Positions 8,701-15,288 of a stretch of DNA of 15,877 nt are shown here, one piece after another; position 1 is the stretch's first letter, and the number at the start of each line of letters is the position of its first letter. The notes under the pieces were generated by a model that did no database searches, was not told where the DNA came from, and worked only from the letters and a program-made list of their open reading frames with translations. The DNA is from Baffinella frigidus (taxonomy: Eukaryota > Cryptophyceae > Cryptomonadales > Baffinellaceae): positions 210,030 through 225,906 of the forward strand of contig MU646920.1 of the NCBI GenBank assembly GCA_026770585.1. Reading direction: 5' to 3'. A program made the translations under genes and the position numbers.

Positions 8701-11515
8701 TATTCAGGTTCCTGCTGCTATGCTGGATGCTGATGAGCTGTGGCAGCAACTGGATTTGGGCTCGCAGACTCGGCATTTGAATGTGTGTCCGGGAGAGGTG
8801 GTGCAGACCAGGAGATCTTCCAGGAGTGGAGCGATGGAGGAAGAGTTGTCTCAGCAGGGTGAGGCAACGTCTCAGAGAGAGACAGCAGTCGGTGAGGAGA
8901 AGCGTGTTCTAGGAGCTGAGGAGCAGGATGTGATTCAGGACGTGATTCTGGACGTGATTCAGGACGTGATTCAGGTTGTGATTCTGGACATGATTCAGGA
9001 CGTGATTCAGGATGTGATTCAGTTACCTCAGCAGTCAACGGGGAAGCGTGCAACTTTCTCGGACGAGACCGAGTTCTTTGATGGAACCATAGGGGAAATC
9101 CCTGTGGGACATGGACTCGTGCCGCGCGAATCGGTAGTGGTGCAGGTTGAGGAGGACGTGTTTTTGCCTTTCGGGGGGGAGGTCGAGAATGCGGACTCTG
9201 AGGCTGAAGTCAATGCTGACTCAAGCGATGCTTACTTGTCGGGAGCTGATGAGTTGCGCCGAGGCACCTCTCTGGAGCGACAGGAGTTGTTTCACAGGAC
9301 AGGTGCAGGGAAAGAACGTGCTTCAAATCGTCGACCATCAGACGTGGATGTGGGATCTGCGTCGTTTGAACCTAACGACCCAGATGGCCTAGGGCCGTGT
9401 GACGAAGATCTCGGAGCTGTGCATCGTCGGTTTGAATCATCCGAACGACGTCGGGCAAGACTACGTGGAGAGTCTGTTCCGGCAACAACGAGGTTTGGGA
9501 GGCAGACAGGGAAAGTTCTGCGTCAACTTGTTGAGAAGGACGATGTGCAGTGGATGTCAAAGTTTGAACCGCTTAAGGTTGACCGTGGATTGCTGGGCGC
9601 CCACCTGGCTAAGGTCGATTGGGAGCAGGGTTCTGGAACTTTGGGAACGATTCGGGGTGCAGTACGTGATGCGTATATGGTGCGGGTACATCGTACGCAA
9701 AGCGTTGCATCTTCAGCAAGGAACAAGGTGCGATATCTGGCCGAGTTCGATGACGGATCGCAGCATCTTTTCAAGAGACGCGTTGTGCGGCAGATGGTCA
9801 CAAAGTTGAAGGGTCATGTCAATCCGATTCCGACTTCCGTGAAGGTTTCTGTGGAGCAGGGGGAGGACTTCATGGAGGAGGCAGAGGCTGGTGGGAAGGA
9901 TGATACGTCTAGGAAGAAGACGCGAAGGAATCTTCTTCCTCCTCAGTACACGAGCAACGATGGAGTTTGGAGGGCAGTTTTTGATGGAGATGACGAGGAG
10001 ACGTTTTTCAAGCGTGTTCATGTTGTGAGAACTGACGAGGTGATTGATGCGGCTACGATTCCGCCTCACCTTCCACCTGCTCCGGGCAACTTTCGAGACA
10101 CTCGCTGCAGGGTTGACTATCGTTTTTGGAGGGAATCAATGAAGGCAGAGCTTGAGAAGGTTAACGAGAACAACACTTTTTTGCGCGTGGCACGGTCCTC
10201 GTTGCCTCCAGGCACACCGATCGTACCTTTGACGTGGTCCTTCAAAATGCGTAACGATGACTCCGAACGGCCGATTCAGAGGAAGAGTCGACTGTGTCTT
10301 CGCGGTGACACGATGAAGTACTTGTCGCCCGAGCAGTGTTACTCTCCTACGGTTGATTTCACTTCGGTGCGAGTGCTACATTCTGTTGCAGCTGCGTTGG
10401 GATTTCCGATTTTCCAACTTGATGTTTCAGCAGCTTACCTTCAAGGTGTGTACGACGAGGGGCAGGATGTGTACTGTCAGTTTCCACCAGGGTTTGAGAG
10501 GGAGTTTGGAGATCCAACGAATGAGGTCTGCAAACTGCTCAAGCCTCTCTACGGAGGACGGGATTCGGGAGCGATTTGGTATCGCACGCTAAAGAACTTT
10601 TTGGTCAATGACCTACACTTCGAAATGTGTCCTGCAGATGAGGGTCTTTTTCGCTTCGACGGGGTGATCAGCGACCCTGCGTCGGGGGAAGAGCTGCAGG
10701 CGAGTGTGCTCTCTGGATGGTTTGTTGATGACGGGTGCGTCGCTGTCAATAACCTCAAAGTTTGGAAGCTCATTTCGGAGGAGATCTCGAGGCGTTTTAA
10801 GCTTTCGAGTGTGGGACCCGTGCGTCAGTTTCTCGGTGCCCGGGTGGTCCAAGACCTGGACGCTGGAACAGTAACGCTTGACTTGGAGAACTACATATGT
10901 GCGATGGCAAAGAAGTTTCAGCTTGACACGGCAAGGCTGGAAGAGAAGTATGAGAGGGGAGACACTCACATGGGGCGTCTTCTACCGTGTTCGAGCCGTC
11001 TTCAGTCACGCAAGTTCACTGGAGACGATGCTCTGGGCGAGGAGGAAGCAGCGTTGTTTCACTCGGGCGTGGGCACGCTTGCATTTCTGGCGAACTACAC
11101 TCGGCCCGACATTTCTTACGGTGTCAGTATTTTATCTCAATTCGTGCAGGACCCGTCTGTCACTCACCTTCGTGCGTTGTATCACTTGATGGGCTATGCG
11201 TGGCTTACAAGGAGAGATCATTTGACGTACCGACGTTGTGACACAAATACGTGGGAGCTTGGAGGATTTCCTGTTGATTCCAATGAAGAAGTAGGATACG
11301 GGGACAGCTCTTTTGCGGACGACTTCGAGACCAGAAGGAGTCAGACAGGCGTGATTGTGATGCTCAACGGTGGAGCAGTTGCGTGGAAGTCTGTCAAACA
11401 GCAGGTTTGCGCATTGAGTACTTGCGAGGCAGAGACGTATGCCCTCGCAGAGCTTGCTCGTGTTATTCTTTTTGTGCGCAAGGTGCTGGAATTTTTTTGG
11501 AGTCTCAAAGGATAA
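2765..11515 (+). CDS. Ty1/copia Gag-Pol polyprotein (2916 aa, RNase H end out of frame)
   Basis: One frame encodes structural and replication proteins of the retrotransposon. Visible domains: residues 1-680, gag-like, no recognised family; 682-739, Cys/His region ending in CX2CX7HX3C (C724, C727, H735, C739); 757-859, Arg-Gly-rich; 1126, DNAT in a copia-protease-like context; 1344-1347, DTGA retropepsin site; 1515-1557, HX4H and CX2C of GAG-pre-integrase; integrase D1585, D1649, E1684 followed by copia-like sequence to about 1823; 2322-2345 and about 2395-2425, two barrel-like motifs; from about 2454, RVT_2 reverse transcriptase with D2553 and the FVDD box (D2655, D2656); RNase H with D2847 and E2888. 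The ATG at 2765 is chosen because the frame is open from there and the leader lies upstream. Most copia polyproteins are 1300-1600 residues. The frame terminates at 11513-11515, 15 bases after a T7 run, before the RNase H GEDN segment, which continues in another frame. Confidence 0.95.
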   Translation: MSGHAASLDGGQLWLHQWLENFFNLSHKNLGEMIKMAVGVHEQQCENLDVFNFDSFAPEQRAAFQIFLYERERSCLEQMYQMVVDLGIDPFEVDMSFTEEFKDRAIGNHIEVERLMNVFDSACRDRSFVDSEYSSYNSRLLRKRMDATLGPYFLDVLTRNDQRECPLIKGFSESSGGMRWTRADLGSAASKRIRLQEVEFMDDGMEEQMNSRLLDGRTERGLAEAAQRKSREQRSREESTASRALSGDRSWEMSSGGTGDTRHTSLAEQDPLSSSGKHETWKPRVRSEFMFKNITSLQADGNSTIVVLREEAGKWFEKNEQYIAADIDARTLSLVAAVGRTADLKNLEASFCFQYPTVGDSSVDSDFKDTVTAKGRVVDDSATFRFREAVVIFVNTVNKTSLLCNVHKNCDYKQTVEIQFKWLLPWLIAINSLAKIATKECGDPGVSVALLAGRASSQFNDNPDSLCTYGLLQLGEMFFWAKGQGLVQTARIEAQINAHIQTCSPGDFFTTVWRQVLAEKWSKFISAQAPSKLAYRDHYRFVNMIVQRYMEVITRARTDQCIAGSNLSAHELRESNFRLWLTEGECATSSLHLDDPLTVNRLLQQLEELHRVSGAAPVPPYTVPRKSAVVRQVTGEEMQEEQTVSWNGRDSGGNDSSQPSKWSVFQLLEHAQPNVTVSQRKCNRGCGCTYFDGHHKECIYKSLPQACPYDQHGVLVPKGDSFFCKLCWNKFLGDHYKDCKEVAEVDGIFRSLTWTSGGSGGRGGGNGGRGGGAGDSRGGGDARGASRGRGASRGRGSGNSRGGGDASRGRGNGRGDASRGRGNGRGGASRGRGNGRDGGGRGKRGRGGGVGGGANNRGGDHAEDVNTRSERFRAFEAGDFKEIVKEVVKEVVKEVTGVANVVVGGGVKNVVADGVAVEELVRVNDNGAGLRGGLILRKGVSSASCKGSLKQAHSNDDDFPPDSSGSGSGAGSGRAAGEGDKSLGNVRPQTRCLFKPSPRSGKVQGDSLDGDSFGDSAGGATDEGYDSIESTSTESNFSYTKCYECAVELRDSHASYSCGADDGRIVGGVKVLQRSSGVDTLPPAVYSCAALATSTSTFESVCFDDFMQKAQLRVLSRGHCPSFVLDNATTFHVSGRVQDLHSVRTLRTSVRGRTATSAQCSFSHVGSLSFTICQKGINCTVTVENVYFSVDGGNETILSELLLRKDGFSIEHLNDYCRVTIPGEKLRRGARGIHGGQITFEDVVHVCVFRNGLFVSTAQTFNPRRAADVTRRLRVAATDVVNSSCRDPRWSSEVVDERAGGVQSNFQIPLYVFGFQHLLPGIPTRLRVMALLDGAILRNFALVDTGAQCSLFSTLRFFRDSSLKKCNIEIEGACGKNVTITQRGCVDLNLGTATMSLERVYLDPTGCNGNLICWRDLVNGGFAPRLSGNISTSGIMVVTPGEGPGLETVTFHQFVQIGGLTFLPLEGADDAAARRQHEKQQERGKKAGVFCQTFNEKMMHRTTRACHLSPTEMVHSALGHASMDQIEKLKPVVSRWPSGIKIGVKVGCDHGDLCHVCLQAKLRKQNAGKWNPDSCTKVNQRVFCDFLDVGMTETAITGDRYAGVMADRYSSHLTMFYGRDVTEMIQRMEKELIYAKMVLGKPICEVQSDAASVYIKILGDLSKLYKFSFRTSPAYSQQQNGFAECSLRRIYEMAKALMLHSNVTRRLWPFAFQQAVVLLNVLPTRANVNKGHGGIPHLLYSGLHFMDLGNIRVWGCLAYVHRSKLKMRDIGVSSKLAPHSTGGIYLGETSRFHHTRGWVVYCPVQRKVIVAQTITCNEGFFPCRPQGSRREQGFGGELNPHHFSGQTNVLLLEAMWATKPTATQHELVTEFFKGLTTEINLENRELEIFDEGIVGQDADGVLQECDKQLLNQAARGSKSPYNQYVQDHDIHGFHRDGEITDASFTEYGSDFEGGSVASSASASVHLSDQSGVVTPAEPPIQVPAAMLDADELWQQLDLGSQTRHLNVCPGEVVQTRRSSRSGAMEEELSQQGEATSQRETAVGEEKRVLGAEEQDVIQDVILDVIQDVIQVVILDMIQDVIQDVIQLPQQSTGKRATFSDETEFFDGTIGEIPVGHGLVPRESVVVQVEEDVFLPFGGEVENADSEAEVNADSSDAYLSGADELRRGTSLERQELFHRTGAGKERASNRRPSDVDVGSASFEPNDPDGLGPCDEDLGAVHRRFESSERRRARLRGESVPATTRFGRQTGKVLRQLVEKDDVQWMSKFEPLKVDRGLLGAHLAKVDWEQGSGTLGTIRGAVRDAYMVRVHRTQSVASSARNKVRYLAEFDDGSQHLFKRRVVRQMVTKLKGHVNPIPTSVKVSVEQGEDFMEEAEAGGKDDTSRKKTRRNLLPPQYTSNDGVWRAVFDGDDEETFFKRVHVVRTDEVIDAATIPPHLPPAPGNFRDTRCRVDYRFWRESMKAELEKVNENNTFLRVARSSLPPGTPIVPLTWSFKMRNDDSERPIQRKSRLCLRGDTMKYLSPEQCYSPTVDFTSVRVLHSVAAALGFPIFQLDVSAAYLQGVYDEGQDVYCQFPPGFEREFGDPTNEVCKLLKPLYGGRDSGAIWYRTLKNFLVNDLHFEMCPADEGLFRFDGVISDPASGEELQASVLSGWFVDDGCVAVNNLKVWKLISEEISRRFKLSSVGPVRQFLGARVVQDLDAGTVTLDLENYICAMAKKFQLDTARLEEKYERGDTHMGRLLPCSSRLQSRKFTGDDALGEEEAALFHSGVGTLAFLANYTRPDISYGVSILSQFVQDPSVTHLRALYHLMGYAWLTRRDHLTYRRCDTNTWELGGFPVDSNEEVGYGDSSFADDFETRRSQTGVIVMLNGGAVAWKSVKQQVCALSTCEAETYALAELARVILFVRKVLEFFWSLKG
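4808..4981 (+). other. Cys/His-rich finger region within Gag
   Basis: Residues 682-739 contain a cluster C682, C686, C688, a further Cys about ten residues on (HKEC), then C724-X2-C727-X7-H735-X3-C739. Copia and retroviral Gag normally carries CX2CX4HX4C knuckles. The position, just before an Arg-Gly-rich tract, suggests nucleic-acid binding in the nucleocapsid role. The spacing is nonstandard, so metal binding is inferred. Confidence 0.6.
5030..5342 (+). repeat. Arg-Gly-rich (RGG-box) coding repeats
   Basis: About 103 residues (757-859) are almost entirely G, R, S, N, D and A, with units such as GGRGGG and ASRGRGNGR. Near-identical DNA units of about 27-33 bp (GCTTCTCGGGGCAGAGGCAA at two adjacent sites, then a variant) show recent duplication. 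RGG tracts bind RNA and promote condensation in many eukaryotic proteins. Next to the Cys/His fingers they probably serve RNA packaging. Confidence 0.85.
8927..9022 (+). repeat. Eight 12-bp repeats encoding Asp-Val-Ile-Gln
   Basis: GAYGTGATTCAG and close variants are repeated eight times inside the gag-pol frame, encoding DVIQ/DVIL tetrapeptides. It lies in the poorly conserved linker between integrase and reverse transcriptase. The multiple-of-three period keeps the frame open, so the array can expand without disrupting the polyprotein. Confidence 0.88.
11492..11498 (+). other. T7 run at which the RNase H frame is lost
   Basis: The gag-pol frame reads GAA TTT TTT TGG and stops 15 bases later. 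With one T fewer, the protein would run directly into the conserved remainder of copia RNase H in the frame ending at 11828. A one-base insertion by replication slippage, or a homopolymer sequencing error, is the simplest cause. Programmed +1 frameshifting cannot be excluded, though such sites normally lie between gag and pol rather than inside RNase H. Confidence 0.8.
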
Positions 11516-11828
11516 GCCGATTCGGTACGGGGAGGACAACGCAGCGGCAGCAGCATTTGTACATTCAGACAAATTGACAAGTCGTGTCCGCTGGTTTGAC
11601 GTGTGTCTTTTCCGTCTCCGAGAGCTTGATCGTGCGCGACGTTTTGTGTGTGTGAAGATTGATACGCATCACCAACTTGCTGATCCTTTGACCAAAAATC
11701 TGACGGCAGTGGATCAGAAACAGCACCGTCTGGCACTTTTGGGACTTGGGAAATGGGCTGCTGAGCTTCCTCCCAAGGACATTCGTGACGGGACTGAGAG
11801 CAAGAAGAAGAGAGCCAAGAACACGTGA
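11499..11828 (+). pseudogene. Out-of-frame C-terminal end of copia RNase H
   Basis: This segment encodes 109 residues in the +1 frame relative to gag-pol. It contains KPIRYGEDN, equivalent to the copia RNase H IYEDNQSA motif with a catalytic Asp (codon 11535-11537), and HHQLADPLTK, equivalent to the highly conserved DQLADILTK (Asp codon 11682-11684), then RLALLGLG near the end. It has no start codon of its own in a sensible place and completes the domain begun in the preceding frame. It ends in a lysine-rich tail (KKKRAK), a possible nuclear-localisation-like signal. Without a frame change the catalytic site would lack these residues. Confidence 0.88.
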
Positions 11829-12549
11829 AATGCGTTTCGGAAGTTCTGGGTACGCTTTTTCTCGCAAAGGTGTCAACGTGTGGCAACGTGGAGGCTCATT
11901 GTTTTTCTCAGTTGCTGTCTCTCCGGACGGGAAGACAGGACTGTAGGAGGTGTGTTGTCGATCAAGAGCAAGTGCAAAACTTTACGCGGGCTCAATGTTC
12001 TGTTATGAATTGGAATGAGATAATCGTAAGAAGGAGGAGAAAGGACTTGTGGTTGCCTGGATGTGAATAGTACGGACGACTGTTTCAGCCTCAGCATGAA
12101 GGTGTGAGGAAATCATGACTGTGGACAGAGATGTGTGCATACAGAGGTGTGTATACGTTTCAGCAGGCAACGAGTGACGTGTTTACGACGTGAAGACGAT
12201 TGTAAACATCACTCCTGACCGAGGTCTCCAAGGTTTCACTGCGGTGTTTTACCCCTGTGGGATTATTCGGCTGTGTACAGTATCTGTTGGGAAGGATTTT
12301 ATCCTACCTGAAAGAGGTTTTGCTTCCCAGCAGCGAGTACAATTTCAACAACTTTGCGTTTTGGAGAGATGGACACTCCAGAGACGTTCGACGCGACAGA
12401 TCTCCACGCCAATAGATCTTTAGAGATATAAGGACCTTTAGCGAGATCGACTCCTAGGTGGTGATGAAGCTGTAGCATCTCCTAGGATGTAACCAAAAGT
12501 AATCTGCGGGCTCTGTTGGGGTGCGGCGCCTCCATGCGGCTGGCTCCCC
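11829..12549 (+). other. 3' noncoding region of the retrotransposon
   Basis: About 720 bp between the end of RNase H and the purine tract have no frame with recognisable protein motifs. Short frames on both strands overlap one another and have no codon bias like gag-pol. No env-like frame with a signal peptide or membrane segment is visible. Confidence 0.65.
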
Positions 12550-12558
12550 AAACGGGGG
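12550..12558 (+). promoter_or_regulatory. Probable polypurine tract
   Basis: AAACGGGGG lies immediately before the right LTR, where plus-strand DNA synthesis is primed from an RNase H-resistant purine run. It is short and interrupted by one C, so it is placed mainly by position. Confidence 0.5.
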
Positions 12559-12811
12559 TGATGTAGATTTGAGTGGAAGAGTGACTTTTGGCGGCGTTTA
12601 CCCCCTTTTAATACATGGAAGTCTCGGCTCAGGCCGTAGACTCCGACTTCAGGAAAAATCCTTTTCTTTCTCCCACAGACACGAAGTGCTTTGCGACTTG
12701 TGTTGTGCTTTCCCCCCTTTCCCACGCAAGCCTCACGGCTGAAAGGTAAACTCCCTGCTCTGCACAGTTGCTTTACAGACGGGCAAAGTGGTGGGAAGCA
12801 GATTTACATCA
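12559..12811 (+). repeat. 3' LTR, 253 bp
   Basis: Matches 1862-2114 at 252 of 253 positions by eye, with the same 7-bp inverted termini, and is followed by the TCACT duplication. The near identity implies few substitutions since insertion, because the two LTRs are copied from one template. Confidence 0.95.
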
Positions 12812-12816
12812 TCACT
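12812..12816 (+). repeat. Target-site duplication (right), TCACT
   Basis: Exact repeat of 1857-1861. Joining the flanks at this point gives an empty site GAGCTCACTAGCTC, in which GAGCT and AGCTC are inverted around a 4-bp centre. Confidence 0.93.
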
Positions 12817-13187
12817 AGCTCCAGGGGTCTCTCAGAGTGAATACAAGAGTTCTCTCGCCATGGTCTCTGCCCGTGTCTCGCCTGGCCTTGCCCCATAGAT
12901 AGCACCCCTGCTGCAGTGGTAGCGAAGGTCCTCCAACGAACCCCAACGCCCTCCCCGCCCGTCCACGCTCCCACCAACTCTGCGCACCTCGAAACGCAGC
13001 TCTCAGGCTGCTGATCGCTCTGGAACGACTCCGCTCCTCTTGGTGAGCACCACGCGTGCCCTTCAACGAGCCCTCCTCCGCCGCTGACGCTACCCCAGCG
13101 CTGCCCCGGCCTCCCAAGGACCCACACCATCGTCCCCGCCGCGCCGCCGCTTCACACCGCCACCGTCCCCGCCACCGCCCGTTCACC
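12817..13187. other. C-rich flank without a supported gene
   Basis: About 370 bp of C-rich sequence separate the retrotransposon from the next start codon. The frame of the downstream zinc-knuckle ORF is open back to about 13056 but has no ATG before 13188. The frames on the minus strand here show low-complexity Arg/Gly/Ala content and no motif. It may be the 5' untranslated part of the following ORF. Confidence 0.5.
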
Positions 13188-13643
13188 ATGAAAACGCCGC
13201 TCCCCAAGAATGTTCATGCCGCGTTCGAAGCTTCCCGCACGCCCCAGCAGCGCCATTGGGAGCGCATGCTTCGTGGCTGGGAGCACGACACCAAGATCAC
13301 GTCCGCGCAGCGCCGCTGGGCACGCAAGATGCGTGGTCTTTGCACCTCCTGCGGCCTTTCCTCGCATCTCCTCGCCGACTGCCCCAAAGTCGGAGACGAC
13401 TCCGACGACTCCGACCAGACGCCTTCCGACGCTCTCGACAACCGCACCCCTTCCGACGATCGCTCTGTTTCTCCCGACGACATCTACTCCGCCCAAGATC
13501 TCGCCGACTGGGAACGCCACAACCTGGACTCCAACCAGCGCCGCACCGCACGCCTCGCTCGTGACGCCTGCCTCTACTGCGGGCTCCACGGACACCGCCG
13601 CACCTCCTGCCCTACCCGCGCGCCGACCCCGCCTCTTCGCTAA
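13188..13643 (+). CDS. Small protein with two CCHC zinc knuckles (151 aa)
   Basis: The ORF starts at ATG 13188 in a CACCATGA context. It carries two canonical CX2CX4HX4C knuckles: C52, C55, H60, C65 and C128, C131, H136, C141. Such knuckles bind single-stranded nucleic acid in retroelement Gag proteins and in some cellular RNA-binding proteins. Each knuckle is preceded by a similar basic segment (W-E ... QRRxAR, then six residues to the first Cys), so the protein is an internal duplication of a module of about 38 residues, separated by an acidic Ser/Asp/Pro linker. Codons are strongly C-ending, unlike the G/T-ending gag-pol frame, so it has a different origin. No protease, RT or integrase follows. 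It may be a Gag remnant of another element or a small host protein. Confidence 0.6.
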   Translation: MKTPLPKNVHAAFEASRTPQQRHWERMLRGWEHDTKITSAQRRWARKMRGLCTSCGLSSHLLADCPKVGDDSDDSDQTPSDALDNRTPSDDRSVSPDDIYSAQDLADWERHNLDSNQRRTARLARDACLYCGLHGHRRTSCPTRAPTPPLR

Positions 13644-14127
13644 ACGCCTCAACCGCTCAGCCCTCGACGCTGCCTCGGCCTTCCACGTCTGCACCGCGCC
13701 TGATCAGCGCCCCGCTCACCCAACGCCATTCCGCGTCAACACTGCCTTCCCCCCCACGCTCTCCCTCGCCACCAACCGCCAGCAACCGCCAGCAACCGCC
13801 ACCGACCCCTCTGGCTCGGCTGCAATCTGCGCGCGCCAACACGGTACGGAAACCGCGCGTCTACTCCACCACGGACCCTGATCCCTCGAGTGTAAAAACT
13901 CGTGAGGGCTCTCAGACCGAGTTCCATCGACTCCAATCCGGCGCAACCCCGCCGCGACCGACAATCGTTCCATGGTGCCAATGCCCCCCCGGAATTTCCT
14001 ATCATAGGAATCGTTTCCATGGAGAACCGAGGCCCCAAGCTGCCCTCCTGTGGGGGGAGCCCGCAGTCTAACGCCCGCCAATTGTAGCCAGGGTTCACTG
14101 AGGCCTCTGCAAACAAGAAGCAGATCT
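13644..14127. other. GC-rich stretch without a supported gene
   Basis: After the zinc-knuckle stop codon, a Pro/Thr/Ala-rich frame remains open to 13881 in another phase, and a minus-strand frame is open over 13736-14116. Neither shows a domain, and both are expected in C-rich DNA. ACCGCCAGCA is repeated briefly near 13770-13800. From about 14100 the sequence grades into the satellite. Confidence 0.45.
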
Positions 14128-14409
14128 CCCGTAGGATTCGTGGCCTCCCATAGGTCGATTATAGCGAATCCTTGCCTCGCTCATGAGAATCCTCGCTCAT
14201 CGCCCGTAGGTAGACCTACTCGCAGGATCCATGGTCCTTGGAGGTTCAGCCCTACGCATAGGATCCTTCACTTCAATAGGTAGGATCCTTGCAAGCCTGT
14301 CGTATGGCGTCGCCCGTAACCCCGATCGCGTGGCCTCTCGCAGAGCCTCGTAGTCACGTGTTCCACACCTCTCTCTCTCGTAGGATCCTTCCCTCGTAGG
14401 TGGGACCTC

Positions 14410-14900
14410 AACCCTCGTAGGTAGGTACCTATCCCCGCATAGGACCTCACCTCAACCGTAGGATCTCGTCACCTCTCATAGGTCGAGCTAATCCTCCCCT
14501 CTCCCGTAGGTAGGTAGGTACCTATCCCCGCATAGGACCTCACCTCAACCGTAGGATCTCGTCACTTCTTATAGGTCGAGCTAATCCTCCCCTCTCCCGT
14601 AGGTAGGTAGGTACCTATCCCCGCATAGGACCTCACCTCAACCGTAGGATCTCGTCACCTCTCATAGGTCGAGCTAATCCTCCCCTGTCCCGTAGGTAGG
14701 AACCTATCCCGCATAGGACCTCACCTCAACCGTAGGATCTCGGCTCCTTTTCACAGGTCGAGCGAATCCTTCCCTCTCCCGTAGGTAGGAACCTATCCCC
14801 GCGTAGGACCTAACCTCATCCGTAGGATCCTTGAATCCTTCCCTCTCAAGTAGGTAGGTACCTATCCCCGCATAGGACCTCACCTCTCTCGGAGGATCTC
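14410..14900. repeat. ~93-bp tandem repeat array
   Basis: The marker CCTATCCCCGCATAGG occurs at 14428, 14521, 14614, 14703, 14792 and 14861 with small variation, giving spacings of 93, 93, 89, 89 and 69 bp. The 93 to 89 change is loss of one GTAG tetranucleotide from a GTAGGTAGGTAG run. The last interval is a deleted unit. The first three copies are nearly identical, so local amplification is recent. Confidence 0.9.
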
Positions 14901-14934
14901 GTTGCCTCTCACAGGTCGAGCGAATCCTCTCTCT

Positions 14935-15032
14935 CGCGTAAGAACCCTGACCTCCATAGGTACGGTCCTTGCACGCCTCCGGCGCTGCCTTCAGGAATCC
15001 TTCACCATAGGATTTCTTACGCCCCTCGTAGG
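14935..15032. repeat. 98-bp repeat with inverted ends, copy 1
   Basis: The unit runs from CGCGTAAGAACCC to CTCGTAGG and matches 15191-15288 with about four differences. Inside it, GCGTAAGAA (14936-14944) and TTCTTACGC (15014-15022) are perfect 9-bp inverted repeats bounding 87 bp. This resembles a very small foldback element carried in the satellite. Confidence 0.75.
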
Positions 15033-15190
15033 ATGCTTTTCCCCTTTAGGACCCTAAAATGCCGCGTAGGATACCTTCCCATAGGATCCTACAAGACAAC
15101 GGCGTTTTCTCTCGTAAGGATGCCTTCCCGTAGGATCCTCGCCACGCCCGTAGCCTCCCTCTTTCGTAGGATCGTTGAATCCTCTCCTCT

Positions 15191-15288
15191 CGCGTAAGAA
15201 CCCTGACCTCCATAGGTACGGTCCTTGCATGCCTCCGGCGCTGCCTTTAGGAATCCTTCAACATAGGATTTCTTACGCTCCTCGTAGG
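15191..15288. repeat. 98-bp repeat with inverted ends, copy 2
   Basis: Second copy of 14935-15032, offset by 256 bp, with the same inverted ends GCGTAAGAA and TTCTTACGC at 15192 and 15278. Differences are single bases (for example CACGCC/CATGCC and TTCAGG/TTTAGG). Conservation of both ends argues that the unit is duplicated as a whole. Confidence 0.75.

Larger units (their letters stand above)
1862..12811 (+). mobile_element. Complete Ty1/copia-type LTR retrotransposon, 10,950 bp
   Basis: Two 253-bp LTRs beginning TG and ending CA are flanked by TCACT duplications and enclose a primer binding site, one gag-pol frame and a purine tract before the right LTR. The domain order protease, integrase, reverse transcriptase, RNase H is specific to the Ty1/copia superfamily; Ty3/gypsy elements place integrase last. 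The LTRs differ at a single base, indicating recent integration. Its length is well above the common 5-9 kb for copia elements. The excess is in an enlarged gag, an extra protease-like domain, and a long integrase-RT linker. The end of RNase H is out of frame in this copy. Confidence 0.96.

Noticed and set aside
12190-12423. Possible env-like or accessory ORF after pol
   Set aside because: It is only 77 codons, with no signal peptide, membrane segment or family motif. Similar short frames occur on both strands.
13210-13881. Pro/Thr/Ala-rich plus-strand frame overlapping the zinc-knuckle ORF
   Set aside because: The composition is expected from C-rich DNA read in another phase. The zinc knuckles support the other frame. 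A frameshifted extension of that ORF cannot be excluded but has no support.
13736-14116. Minus-strand 126-codon frame
   Set aside because: No recognisable domain, and it overlaps other open frames in GC-rich sequence. I considered rRNA-derived sequence and could not match it to conserved rRNA segments I know.
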